A stretch of 64,000 nucleotides of DNA from JACDBE01 sp963714055 (GTDB lineage: Bacteria; Actinomycetota; Acidimicrobiia; Spongiisociales; UBA5794), in NCBI GenBank assembly GCA_963714055.1, contig OY970227.1, positions 1,550,001 through 1,614,000 of the forward strand, given 5' to 3'. Positions 16,929 through 25,332 of the stretch are shown here, piece after piece; within the stretch, counting starts at the first letter, position 1; the number at the start of each line of letters is the position of its first letter. Under the pieces are notes generated by a model, which saw only the letters and a program-made list of their open reading frames with translations, searched no databases and had not been told where the DNA came from. A program made the position numbers and the translations under genes.

Positions 16929-18104
16929 ATGATGCGAAGGTTGGCCGCGGTGCTGGCGCTGGCTCTGGCCGCCGCCTGCTCCGGTGGGGACTCGGCGCCG
17001 GTGGACCGGCTGGTCGTGGTCGACCGAGAGGGACGGGTGGTCACCGTCGAACCGGACGGCTCCGACCCGACCGTGCTCAGTGAGGAGGGCACGTCCGCGT
17101 TCCAGCCGGTGTGGTCCCCCGACGCCACCCGGATCGCCTGGGGATCGACCAGTAGCTCGAGCTTCGCCCTGGCGGTCGCCGACGTCGCCTCGGGCGAGGT
17201 CTCGTTGACGGAGGTCGAGGCCAACCCGTTCTACCTGTCATGGGCGCCGGTGGGCGACCGGCTCGGGCTGCTGCGCAACGATGGCTCCGGGCTGGCCTTC
17301 GAGACCGCCACCGTCGAAGAGGACGGTGTCACCATCTCCACGCTCGACACCGGGAGCTCCTACTACTTCGACTGGCGGCCCGATGGGGAACGGGTGGCCA
17401 GCCATGTCGGGAGAGATCGGTTCGACTTCATCGACCTCGACGGCGAGATCGACGAGGTCGGTGTGGCCCCGGGGATCTACCAGGCGCCGCAGTGGATCGA
17501 CCGGGGCATCCTCACCATCTCAGGCGGCGACGATGGGACCGCCAGCGAGATCGTCCTCGCCGACGAGGGCGGCGACACCGAGGTCATCGCCCGAACCGAC
17601 GGGCTGGTTTCGTTCGTCGCCGACCCCGCCGGCGAGCGCCTGGCGGTGTTCAGCCTGCTCCCGGGGGGTCCCGATGCCGTTTCGGCAGCGCTGGTCCAGG
17701 AGATGCTGGAGCCCAACACCCTCTCGGTCGTCGACCTCGCCGACGGGACGGTCACCGAGGTGACCAGTGAGCCGGTGGCGGTGTTCATGTGGAGCCCCGA
17801 CGGCGAGAAGCTGCTGGTGATGGGAATGGGCTCGGCGCCGGGACGGGTCCGCTGGTCGGTCTGGTCGGAGGAGGACGGCCTCGTGGAGGGACCCGACTTC
17901 GCCCCGTCACCGCACTGGGTCGAGGACTACATGCCGTTCCACGACCAGTACACCCGCAGCATGACGCTGTGGTCCCCCGACAGTGGTTCGTTCGCCTTTC
18001 CCGGGGAGATGGACGACCGGGAGGGCATCTGGCGCTACGACGTCGAGAGCGGCGAGAGCACGTTCGTCACCGAGGGTGCCTGGGTGGTCTGGTCGCCGGT
18101 CTGA
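16929..18104 (+). CDS. Beta-propeller lipoprotein (TolB/WD40-like)
   Basis: About 391 residues. The N terminus MMRRLAAVLALALAAACSGG is a lipoprotein signal with a lipobox Cys. The mature part repeats propeller blades with VWSPDATRIAWGS, SWAPVGDRLGLL, DWRPDGERVAS, FMWSPDGEKLLVMG and LWSPDSGSFAFPGE, the TolB/PD40 pattern. The protein should sit on the outer face of the cytoplasmic membrane, probably binding a partner. GGAGG at 16923-16927 favours the second ATG at 16932 as much as the first at 16929. It is divergent from the ATP-grasp operon, so a link to that system is possible but unproven. Confidence 0.8.
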   Translation: MMRRLAAVLALALAAACSGGDSAPVDRLVVVDREGRVVTVEPDGSDPTVLSEEGTSAFQPVWSPDATRIAWGSTSSSSFALAVADVASGEVSLTEVEANPFYLSWAPVGDRLGLLRNDGSGLAFETATVEEDGVTISTLDTGSSYYFDWRPDGERVASHVGRDRFDFIDLDGEIDEVGVAPGIYQAPQWIDRGILTISGGDDGTASEIVLADEGGDTEVIARTDGLVSFVADPAGERLAVFSLLPGGPDAVSAALVQEMLEPNTLSVVDLADGTVTEVTSEPVAVFMWSPDGEKLLVMGMGSAPGRVRWSVWSEEDGLVEGPDFAPSPHWVEDYMPFHDQYTRSMTLWSPDSGSFAFPGEMDDREGIWRYDVESGESTFVTEGAWVVWSPV

Positions 18105-18182
18105 GGCGACCGGCCCTGCGGGCATCGGGCGGGTGCCGCCTATACTTCCCGCTGACCCGGACCGACCGCGGGTCGACGCCAT

Positions 18183-18257
18183 GGGGGCGTGGTGAAGCCT
18201 GGAGTTCACGCCGGCCTGTCAAGCCGGAGGTCGCGGGTTCAAATCCCGTCGCTCCCG
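18183..18257 (+). tRNA. tRNA-Asp (anticodon GTC)
   Basis: Cloverleaf folds by eye. The acceptor stem GGGGGCG pairs with CGCTCCC (one G-T pair), the D stem is GTGA/TCAC, and the anticodon stem CCGGC/GCCGG presents loop CTGTCAA with GTC. The T arm GCGGG-TTCAAAT-CCCGT is standard. The discriminator is G and no CCA is encoded. tRNA-Phe follows 31 bases downstream. Confidence 0.93.
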
Positions 18258-18288
18258 CCCATATCCCCGGAGGGAGCCCTCCGAACCC

Positions 18289-18361
18289 GGTCAGGTAGCT
18301 CAGCTGGTAGAGCGCCGGTCTGAAAAACCGGAGGTCGGCGGTTCGACCCCGCCCCTGACCA
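18289..18361 (+). tRNA. tRNA-Phe (anticodon GAA)
   Basis: Acceptor stem GGTCAGG pairs with CCTGACC. The D arm is TAGCTCAGCTGGTAGAGC, the anticodon stem-loop CCGGT-CTGAAAA-ACCGG presents GAA, and the T arm GGCGG-TTCGACC-CCGCC is standard. Discriminator A, no encoded CCA. Its 3' 36 bases, plus one more, recur exactly at 24282-24318, marking it as a likely integration site. Confidence 0.95.
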
Positions 18362-18362
18362 C
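18326..18362 (+). repeat. 37-bp direct repeat, left copy (attL-like), inside tRNA-Phe 3' end
   Basis: These 37 bases, from AACCGGAGGTCGG through GACCAC, are identical to 24282-24318. They cover the 3' anticodon stem, variable loop, T arm and acceptor end of the tRNA, the usual crossover region for tRNA-targeting integrases. Weaker similarity continues past the repeat on both sides. Confidence 0.85.
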
Positions 18363-18367
18363 TCTCT

Positions 18368-18403
18368 GAGCCACAACGATCTGGCAACAGACCGTTGTGG
18401 CTC
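18368..18403 (+). terminator. Hairpin terminator after tRNA-Phe
   Basis: Perfect 11-bp inverted repeat GAGCCACAACG (18368-18378) and CGTTGTGGCTC (18393-18403) with a 14-base loop, 6 bases after the tRNA end. A run of T is lacking (AACGCTCTTC follows), but position and stem strength suggest termination or 3' processing. Part of it (CCGTTGTGG, CAACGCTCTTC) is echoed at 24349-24370. Confidence 0.6.
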
Positions 18404-18600
18404 AACGCTCTTCGGGGGTCACCGGACGCCTGCAGAGTCTGACCGCGTCATCGTCCCTCATCTGCTTCCTCCCGGCGCACAGCAAGCGCACAAAGGGTGG
18501 TTCCCGTTACTGCCCGGTGACTCATCGATCCCTAGCGCTGCGCTTCCGCCGCAAGTACGTTCGAGATCATGCGTTCACCGTGGCTATCGAGAGCCGCTCG

Positions 18601-18765
18601 TTCTGCGGGTTCATCACCGCCACGGTCCACAACCGGCGCCGCTACCAGGTCCGTGATCTGCCGACCCGTGGTCGGGCTATGACGCTGATCTGGGTGCGAC
18701 GGGCTTCCTCTGCGACAACCGTGGGCTCTACGGCTGTGGGGCCAGGACCCGGGCGACGAGCACGG
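18601..18765 (+). pseudogene. Decayed ISL3-family-like transposase fragment
   Basis: Read in one frame, the segment gives NRRRYQVRDLPTRGRAMTLI followed by WVRR. After one base shift near 18700 it gives FLCDNRGLYGCGAR. This matches the order of the N-terminal part of ISL3 transposases, where an R-Y-x-DLP-x-GR motif is followed by a strand ending RR and a CDN zinc-finger Cys. About 50 residues remain with no catalytic domain, so it is a dead remnant. The match is by eye and could be coincidence. The rest of the 540-base gap between tRNA-Phe and the cyclase gene holds only the hairpin above and the short minus-strand fragment below. Confidence 0.45.
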
Positions 18766-18885
18766 CGGGGTCGAGTTCCATCCCCTCTTCCCACGCCTCC
18801 GTAAAGGCCTCTTCTGGCACCACCACCCTGTCGCGATCAGCGGGGTCCCACTGGCTGGGGAGCGTGGTCCACGGTAGGATCGAGC
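18728..18885 (-). pseudogene. Possible C-terminal remnant of a regulator or cyclase-type gene
   Basis: The minus-strand frame ending at the TAG at 18730-18728 reads LPSQWDPADRDRVVVPEEAF then TEAWEEGMELDPAVLVARVL. The EEAFxxAWEEGxxLxxxxxV pattern resembles the end of large ATPase/cyclase/LuxR regulators common in actinobacteria. No good start or upstream domain is present. It may instead be a small orphan gene; I would not assign function. Confidence 0.25.
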
Positions 18886-18903
18886 AGTTGTCGGGAGGAC
18901 AGC

Positions 18904-20650
18904 ATGACGCTTCCGAGCGGTGTCGTCACGTTTCTTTTCACTGACGTCGTCGGTAGCTCCACCAAGTGGGACATGGCCGGTGACGTCATGGAGCCGGCGA
19001 TGCGCCGACATGATGAGATCATCGAGAAGGCCATCGCATCCCAATCCGGAGAGGTCGTCAAAAAGACAGGGGATGGGTTCATGGCGGTGTTCGCCAACCC
19101 AACCGAGGCGGTCTCGGCGGCGGTCGAGTCACAGCGAACGCTTGGCGCCGAGGCGTGGGAGGCGGCGATCGCCGATTTCACGGTACGGATGGGCATCCAC
19201 ACAGGATCGGGGCAGCTGGTGAACGGCGACTACCTCGGCTCCGCACCAAATAAGGCGGCTCGCATCGAGGCCGCGGGGCATGGGGGCCAGATCCTCGTCT
19301 CGGCGGCTACCAGGGAGCTGGTTGACGAGGCCGCAGACCTGCTTCGATTACCGCGACCTCGGTGACCACTATCTCCGCGGATTGAGCCGTCCCGAGCGCT
19401 TGTATCAGGTGACAGGCGATGGATTGATGGAGGACTTCCCGCCGATCAGGACCGAGTCGAAGCCCGACCGGCCGTCGATCGCCGTGCTCCCCTTCGAGAC
19501 CATTGGCGACCCCCAACGGGATGCGTTCGCTGACGGGCTAGTCGAGGACTTGATCACCGGGCTCTCCCGATGCAGAGACCTATTTGTGATTGCCCGCAAC
19601 TCGACGTTCGTATACAAGGACTCCCCGGTGGACATCACCACCGTCGCCGCCAAGCTTGGCGTTCGCTACGTCCTGGAGGGGAGCGTGCGATGGTCAGGGG
19701 ACCGAGCGCGCCTCACCGCCCAGCTCATCGACGGGTCGACGGGAGGCCACCTCTGGGCCGAGAAGTACGACCGCGACGTCGAAGACGTGTTCGGCGTGAT
19801 CGACGAGATCACCGATGACATCGTGGCCCAGCTCAGCGGCTACCACGGCGTCCTGGTGTTGACCGAGAAGAAGCGGACCGTCGCCCAAGACCCCGGGTCG
19901 CTCGGCGACTATGAGGCCTACATGCGCGGCCTCGAGCTGAAGCACCGCTTCATGCCGGAAACCAACATCGAAGCGAGGCAGACCCTGCTCCAGGTTCTTG
20001 AGCACCGCCCAGCGTTCGCTCGTGCCCATGTGGCGCTGGCGTGGACGTGGCTGTTCGAGGTGTTTTGGGGCTGGACCGAGACACCCGAGATTTCGCTCCG
20101 CGAGGCGTGGAAGGCGGCCCAACGCGCCGCCGAGCTCGACGATCTCGACTCCGAAGTGCATTGGTTGCTCGGCGAGCTGCACATGGCACAGGGCGAGTAC
20201 GAGCGCACCGAAGCCGAGTACCGCCGCGCCATCGAACTCAATCCGAGCCTCGCCGACGTCCGCGCCAACTGGGCTTCCACCGCCAACCGGCTGGGGATGG
20301 CCGAAGAGGGTGTCCAGTCGATGGAGCTGGGGATGAAACTCAACCCAAACCACCCGGCCTGGTATGCATGGTTCCACGGCTCCTCGCTGTATGGCGCCCA
20401 CCGCTACCAAGAGTCAGTAGTTGCACTCCAGGCCGCAGCGGTGCACACCGTGGTCAGCAGGTTGTACCTCGCTGCCGCCCTGCACCGGTTGGGGAAAGAC
20501 GATGAAGCCCGCCTGGCACTTGCCGCCGCCCAGGAAGAGGTCCCCGAGATCACCATCGCCATGCTCGAGCAGATCGAGGCCTACCGTGACCCGGCGGGAC
20601 AGGCTCACCTGTCGGAATCATTGCGATCACTGGGACTACCCGAGTCCTGA
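18904..20650 (+). CDS. Class III nucleotide cyclase with TolB-like and TPR domains, one frameshift
   Basis: ATG at 18904 after GGGAGGACAGC. The first 145 residues form a cyclase domain: VTFLFTDVVGSSTKW near 8-22, VVKKTGDGFMAVF with the second metal Asp, and GDYLGSAPNKAARIEAAGHG. The frame then breaks near 19340 and resumes one base over at FDYRDLGDHYLRGLSRPERL. Next comes a TolB-like adenylate-cyclase-associated region (SIAVLPFETIGD, ADGLVEDLITGLSR, GVRYVLEGSVRWSGDRARLT), then TPRs (AALELDD-type helices, YRRAIELNPSLADVRANWAS). Whole length would be about 580 residues, a known cyclase-TolB-TPR architecture that likely makes or senses a nucleotide signal. The single-base break is probably a sequencing indel. 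It lies inside the putative island. Confidence 0.82.
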
Positions 20651-20877
20651 GCGTCGGCGAACGATCACTGCAGCGGCCGAGCACCGCCTGCCGCCACAGT
20701 CCGAAGCTGGGCATCACGCGCTCGAATGAGCCATTCAGGCTGCCGACTCAGATTCTCCGCGAGTCCACAACGCGTTCGACCGACTGCGAGCAGCCTTCGT
20801 CACGTGAAGAGTTCCGCTACGCGGCGACGCATGGGCGGAACCGACAACCGCGACCACTCCCGCAGGCGACACCGCAT

Positions 20878-20901
20878 GGGGCGGGGCTCCAGCCCCGCCC
20901 C
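20878..20901 (-). terminator. Strong GC hairpin after the broken secreted-protein gene
   Basis: GGGGCGGGGCT (20878-20888) and AGCCCCGCCCC (20891-20901) form a perfect 11-bp stem around a two-base centre. It is 20 bases past the minus-strand stop at 20923 and could terminate that gene. The surrounding 20651-20922 holds no gene I can support. Confidence 0.55.
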
Positions 20902-20922
20902 TCCCCGCCTCCGTGATCCGGC

Positions 20923-21366
20923 TCACGAACTCGCCGAAGTGAGGCGAAGCTCTCCGGTCCACGACGTCGTGGTCCCGTCGATGCCCACGAGTTCGCTTCG
21001 CTGGTGGACCCGCGCGCCCGCGAACGAGCCGTCCGTGACGGTGCCGTTCAGCACAATGACCTCGCCGGTCGTGCTGACATGTCCTTTCAACTCGGCTGTG
21101 AATGAGATGTCTCCGACGGTGATCCACACGGTCACCGTGATCTGGGCCCTGCTTGCCGGTGGTCGCGAAGCTCGTGCCCTGCATCTCGATCGTGCCGCCA
21201 TCCCCAGCGGTGCCCACGCAGTGACCGGTGGTTTCGTCGCACGTCTTCTCATACGGGATCACGATCGGCGCGCTGGACGCAGACGCCTGCGCCGCCCCCA
21301 ACGTGGCGACCCCGACGAACGCCACCACGGCCGCGAGCAATACGAAGATTGCCTTGATTTGGTCAT
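20923..21366 (-). pseudogene. Secreted hypothetical protein gene with two frameshifts
   Basis: ATG at 21366 gives M-T-K, then after one base (an AAA run at about 21357 that would need a fourth A) the frame reads IKAIFVLLAAVVAFVGVATL, a signal peptide ending near AQASA. The mature start is SSAPIVIPYEKTCDETTGHC. A second shift near 21150 (CAGGGCCCAG) leads into ITVTVWITVGDISFTAELKG and a beta-rich tail ending GELRLTSASS. The intended product is about 147 residues: an exported beta-sheet protein with two cysteines near the N terminus. I do not recognise the family. Two shifts in a short gene may be real decay inside the island or sequence errors. Confidence 0.5.
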
Positions 21367-21554
21367 GACTTTGATCGGAGTGGGGTCCACCCGCTCCGGT
21401 GCCGAGGCACCGCTCGGGGTGGCGGTCGTTTCCCGGTTGCTCATGAACAGTGACATGTGCACCTCCCCATCGCTCGCTCGATGTCACGCCATCGAAGATA
21501 TGGCGCGCCGGGTCACCTGCCAACGGGGGGACACCCCTAGATATGGGTAAAGGG

Positions 21555-24176
21555 CTACGCTAGATCAGGCGTGAACGAGGGAGGCGGCCCGCGCCCGCAC
21601 CACTGCTTCGCTTCGCGAGTGGGGACGTCGAGCTTCACGAGGATCGCCGACACGTGGTTCTCCACGGTGCGCGGGGACACGAACAGACGGTCGGCGATGA
21701 CGACGTTGGTCAGACCTTGGTCGAGCAGGGTGAGCACCTCGGCCTGGCGTGCGGTGAGCCCCGCCGGGTGCCTCCGGGTGGCCTTCGCCCTCCCACGAGG
21801 CACGGTGATGCCGTCGGCGCGCATCCCGTGGCGCACCTTGGCAGCCACCGCCGTCGCCCCCAGCGTCTCCAGGATCTCCAGCGCCTCCAGTCGCCCCTCG
21901 GCGTCGGCGTGGGTCAACGCCATCGCCTTTTCGTAGGGGTACCCGAGGCGATCCCACTCGGCTGCCCCGGCCCGGGCATCGCCGTTCATCGTGAGTGCGA
22001 ACCCGGGGGCGATCCCGTCGGGGACGGAGTCGAGCTCGCCGAGCTCCCACAGCCACCAGGCCAAGGCCCCGACGGACCACAGTCTGATCTTGGCGCTGTG
22101 CATCACCTGGCGCAGCCGCTCCGGCGATCCGACCGGGTGATCGTCGGTCAGCCACATGTACTCGGCCAGCACTGCTGCCGCAGCGGTCAGGAACTGAGGC
22201 TGTCCGCCGGCCTCGCTCAGCAGCCACGACCGCAGCACCGACTCCTTGGCCGCCGCCTGGCCACGGCGGGTCTGGATCGTCGCCAGGATCCCCAGAGCGG
22301 ATTCCCGGATGTGCGATCCGATCATCTCCAGGACGAGGTTCTCGGCGGTCGTCCACTCCCCCTTCGCCAACAGGACCTCGGCGCACTCGGTCATGCAGCG
22401 GTACTCGAGCAGCGGGATTTCGGAGCGGGAGGCGACCTCCATGGCGCGCTGGGAGAACTCGCCGGCACGGTCGAGGTCCATCCGCTCCAGGGCGTTGACG
22501 CTCATGTTGTTGAGCGCCCTCGACTCCTCGAAGAGGTGGCGACCCTGCTCGGCTCGCCATCGCGCCTCTTCCAGGAGGGTGAGCCCGTCGGGTTCGCCCC
22601 GCATGCAACGGACCGTCCCTTTGGTGTTCAGCGAGGAGATCAGACTGAGGTCGTCACCGGTCTCCCGGGCCATGTCGATGGCACGGTCGGCGTACTCCAC
22701 CGCGACGTCGTCGTCCAAGCGAACCATTCCCAAATAGGCTCGCTGGGCGAGCGCGGCGGCAAGGTCGGGCCCCGGCGGCTTCGGCTCGAGGATTGCCAGC
22801 GCCTCGACGGCGCAGCGCTCTGCCGCCTCCGGTCGGAAGCTCGTCTCGTTCGATCTGACTCCGAAGGTGAGTGCACGGGCCAACGAATCCTCGTCGCCCA
22901 CGGCCCGGTACAGGTCCATCGCCCGATCGAGGATGTCGAGCGACTCCGGGTTGTCGAGCATGAACTCGGTGCGCGCCCAGTCGTCCACGATCCGGGCCCG
23001 CTCACCCTCAGGGATCAGGTCCAGGTGCGGCTCCAGGTTCCGGAAGTGGGCCCCGGCTTCGCGCACGCTGCCGACCTCCATGGCGGCTCGCGCGGCCTGC
23101 GGGGCGAACTCGATGATCGATGCCAAGTCGCCCGCCTCGAGGGCGTGGTGCACCAGGCGCGCCGGATCAGCGATGGCGATCAGCTCGGCGAGGACCAGCC
23201 GGTTGAGGCGCCGACGGGAGACGGCGTCGAGCGACGACTCCACCGCCTGACGGACCAACTCGTGCCGGAACGAGACATCGGTCCCCTCCACCCGGAGCAG
23301 GCCCTGGCGGATGCACTCGGTCAACTGCCCCGGCGACGGATCGACGACGGCCTCGACGAGCCGCAGCTCGGCCCGGCCCGGGACCACGGACACCAACTCC
23401 AGCAACGCCCGGGCATCGGGCGACAACTTCGAGGCGCGCGCCAGGACGCCGTCCCGCACCGACGACGGGACCCGCTCAGCCGCCGAGACCACCAACTCGC
23501 GCACGAACAACGGGTTGCCGCCGGTCAGGTCGAACACCTCGTCCACGTCGAGACCGGCCACGTCGATCAGCGAGGCGATCGCCGGCTTCGACAACGGTTG
23601 GAGGTGCATCCGCTCGATGGATCCTGGTTGCAGCTCGCCGATCACGTGGCGGAGCGGGTGCTCGACGTCCACCTCACCGTCGCGGTAGGTGAGCACCAGC
23701 AGCCCGCTGGTCCGAGCGATCCGCCGACCAACGTACCTGATCAGGTCCAGCGTCGCCTCGTCCGCCCATTGGGTGTCCTCGAGCACCACCACCGTCGGTC
23801 TCAGCCGGTGCGACATCAGGTCGAGCAGCGTCTCCATCACCACTATGCGGTCACCGGCGGCGATCGCCTGACCCAGGTCGGGTTCGAGCCGGGCGATGTC
23901 CCTGATCGGCCCCAACGGCTCCGGGGTCGAGAGATCGTCGCACGAGCCGGACACGAACAAGGCGGTGTCGGCGTAGGACTCGGCGAAGAGCTCGACCAGG
24001 GCGGACTTCCCGATCCCGGCCTCGCCCCGGATCAGCACGACCCTCCCACCCGAGTCGGCGGCGAGGCCGAGCAGGTCGGCGAGCACCTCCAGTTCACGCT
24101 CTCGCTCCAACAGCACGAGGCGAGCTTTCCGGCCGCCCCCTCCCGGCGGTACTGAGCCGCTCAGGTTCGCCTCCAT
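21555..24176 (-). CDS. Large LuxR-family ATPase regulator (LAL/MalT-like)
   Basis: About 873 residues. An N-terminal ATPase domain has Walker A LIRGEAGIGKSALVELF near 47-63 and Walker B PTVVVLEDTQWADEATL near 125-141. A long TPR-like helical middle follows (ALNNMSVNALERMDLDRAGE and others), ending in a LuxR helix-turn-helix: LTARQAEVLTLLDQGLTNVV then IADRLFVSPRTVENHVSAIL. Such ATP-dependent activators switch on target promoters when a ligand binds. The start is uncertain: ATG 24176, with TTG 24218 possible. The extreme C terminus is probably frameshifted near 21608, since shifting gives the usual SEAVVRARAASLVHA ending at 21565. It sits next to the right end of the island, and its target is unknown. 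Confidence 0.85.
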   Translation of the reverse strand: MEANLSGSVPPGGGGRKARLVLLERERELEVLADLLGLAADSGGRVVLIRGEAGIGKSALVELFAESYADTALFVSGSCDDLSTPEPLGPIRDIARLEPDLGQAIAAGDRIVVMETLLDLMSHRLRPTVVVLEDTQWADEATLDLIRYVGRRIARTSGLLVLTYRDGEVDVEHPLRHVIGELQPGSIERMHLQPLSKPAIASLIDVAGLDVDEVFDLTGGNPLFVRELVVSAAERVPSSVRDGVLARASKLSPDARALLELVSVVPGRAELRLVEAVVDPSPGQLTECIRQGLLRVEGTDVSFRHELVRQAVESSLDAVSRRRLNRLVLAELIAIADPARLVHHALEAGDLASIIEFAPQAARAAMEVGSVREAGAHFRNLEPHLDLIPEGERARIVDDWARTEFMLDNPESLDILDRAMDLYRAVGDEDSLARALTFGVRSNETSFRPEAAERCAVEALAILEPKPPGPDLAAALAQRAYLGMVRLDDDVAVEYADRAIDMARETGDDLSLISSLNTKGTVRCMRGEPDGLTLLEEARWRAEQGRHLFEESRALNNMSVNALERMDLDRAGEFSQRAMEVASRSEIPLLEYRCMTECAEVLLAKGEWTTAENLVLEMIGSHIRESALGILATIQTRRGQAAAKESVLRSWLLSEAGGQPQFLTAAAAVLAEYMWLTDDHPVGSPERLRQVMHSAKIRLWSVGALAWWLWELGELDSVPDGIAPGFALTMNGDARAGAAEWDRLGYPYEKAMALTHADAEGRLEALEILETLGATAVAAKVRHGMRADGITVPRGRAKATRRHPAGLTARQAEVLTLLDQGLTNVVIADRLFVSPRTVENHVSAILVKLDVPTREAKQWCGRGPPPSFTPDLA

Positions 24177-24261
24177 GTCGACTGAAGCAAGTGTACGGCC
24201 CCGCTGCGGCCCCACCAAGATCCATGGTCGACAAACCCTTTGATATCAACGAGTTTCCGAT

Positions 24262-24318
24262 AGCTGAGTGCCCGGTTGAAGAACCGGAGGTCGGCGGTTC
24301 GACCCCGCCCCTGACCAC
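24262..24318 (+). pseudogene. Truncated tRNA-Phe-like sequence (attR-like)
   Basis: From 24262 the sequence runs TAGCTGAGTG, then CCCGGT-TGAAGA-ACCGG (anticodon GAA retained), then the exact 37-bp tRNA-Phe 3' repeat. The acceptor 5' strand and most of the D arm are missing, so it cannot fold as a tRNA. It marks the right boundary of the putative island. Confidence 0.75.
24282..24318 (+). repeat. 37-bp direct repeat, right copy (attR-like)
   Basis: Identical to 18326-18362. After it, CTGAGCC and CCGTTGTGGCGCAACGCTC (24349 onward) resemble the sequence following the intact tRNA, so homology extends about 50 bases beyond the repeat. Confidence 0.85.
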
Positions 24319-24509
24319 GACTGAGCCCCGGTGAATACCGGCTGAAGCCGTTGTGGCGCAACGCTCTTCTGCGTTCAGAGGTGTTCCGCCGTTGTGCGGG
24401 ATCTCGCGACTTCAGAGGCACTCCCTCTTAGAAGCCGTGCCTTGGAGCTTATCGGCGGTTTACGCCAAGGGAGGAGTCGCCTTTACCTTTCGTCGTGGAC
24501 GATGGGTGC

Positions 24510-24974
24510 ATGAGTACAACACCCTTCACTCGCGAGGCTCGCGTTCTGTTCATTCTCGGCATCCTGCTACTGGCTTCACCGGCTGCGTCCGCGGTCGCGG
24601 CCGACCCGCTCACACCGGCGCGCGGCGATCCCAGGAGCCGACCGTCTGAAGAAGCGGCGGGAGCACGGATCGCAGACCTCACGTTCCAGCCACAGCTCGT
24701 CACGATCGATGCACGGGGAACGGTGCGGTCGACAACAACTGCGGCGACTGCCGACACCGTGATCGCCGGTGACGAGACTCTCGACTCGAGGATCGCCGAC
24801 ATCGACGGCACCCTCGAGCAGCTGCCCTCCGTCGACGAAGCGGTGCCGCATCCGCCTGACACCGGGCTCGGTACCGGCTTGTCACTGCTGCTCGCCACGA
24901 GCATCGTCGGGTACGGCGTCGTCTTCGCCATCGGGATGTCCCGATTCGCCAGCGCCGCGGCGACCCACCGATGA
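24510..24974 (+). CDS. Hypothetical exported protein with C-terminal membrane helix
   Basis: About 154 residues from ATG 24510 (MSTTPFTREARVLFILGILL). A signal peptide ends near SAVAADPL. The middle is polar, with RIADLTFQPQLVTIDARGTV and RIADIDGTLEQLPSVDEAVP. A C-terminal membrane helix follows (LSLLLATSIVGYGVVFAIGM). This signal-peptide plus C-terminal anchor layout suggests a surface-exposed protein. No LPXTG, though PPDTGLGTG precedes the helix and is loosely sorting-signal-like. No family recognised. It lies just right of the island. Confidence 0.5.
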   Translation: MSTTPFTREARVLFILGILLLASPAASAVAADPLTPARGDPRSRPSEEAAGARIADLTFQPQLVTIDARGTVRSTTTAATADTVIAGDETLDSRIADIDGTLEQLPSVDEAVPHPPDTGLGTGLSLLLATSIVGYGVVFAIGMSRFASAAATHR

Positions 24975-25332
24975 GACCGGGCTGAAGCGTCTGGTCACGC
25001 AGAGCCGAGCGGTGCCCCCAGGTGGCGCTCCTCGGCATCCTGCTCGCCGCCGGCGCCGCCGACATCTCCGCCCGCGCCGCCAGTAGCGCAAAGCCGGTGC
25101 CCGGAAAGGGAGTCCGGGGGCATGGTCGATCATTCTCGGATGACCTCGGGGTTCGACGTCGAGGTCCTGACAGGCGAGGAGTTCATCCGCCTGCGGCACA
25201 AGGGATCAGCGTTTCACCGCCGCCCGTCCGAAAGCCGTCGGTCGGCGGTGCCGACAGTTGGCGCTGATGGCGGGTGCACGGCAGGGATGTCTCGCCTCCC
25301 CATCCGAAAGGGGTGTGAGAAAGGTGCCATCC
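24975..25332. other. Intergenic region with no supported gene
   Basis: 358 bases between the exported protein and the GntR gene. A short plus-strand frame from 25122 (MVDHSRMTSGFDVEVLTGEE) exists, but it runs into the antisense of the regulator gene and has no ribosome site, so I do not call it. No clear repeats or RNA structure seen. Confidence 0.5.

Larger units (their letters stand above)
18363..24318. mobile_element. Putative small genomic island integrated at tRNA-Phe, no integrase seen
   Basis: The segment lies between an intact tRNA-Phe and a second copy of its 3' end, the pattern left by site-specific integration: the tRNA is restored on one side and the displaced 3' end sits on the other. 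Contents are unlike the surrounding chromosome: a decayed ISL3-like transposase, a cyclase-TPR gene, a broken secreted-protein gene and a LuxR-type ATPase. Intergenic gaps are longer and less GC-rich-looking than outside. No integrase or recombinase is visible, so it would be immobile unless helped in trans. An alternative is an old segmental duplication of the tRNA region. Confidence 0.55.

Noticed and set aside
21654..24155. An 833-residue plus-strand frame opposite the LuxR-type regulator
   Set aside because: The regulator has Walker and HTH motifs; the opposite frame is rich in Arg/Gln/Gly with no motif.
24262..24318. A second functional tRNA-Phe
   Set aside because: The 5' acceptor strand and most of the D arm are absent, so the cloverleaf cannot form.
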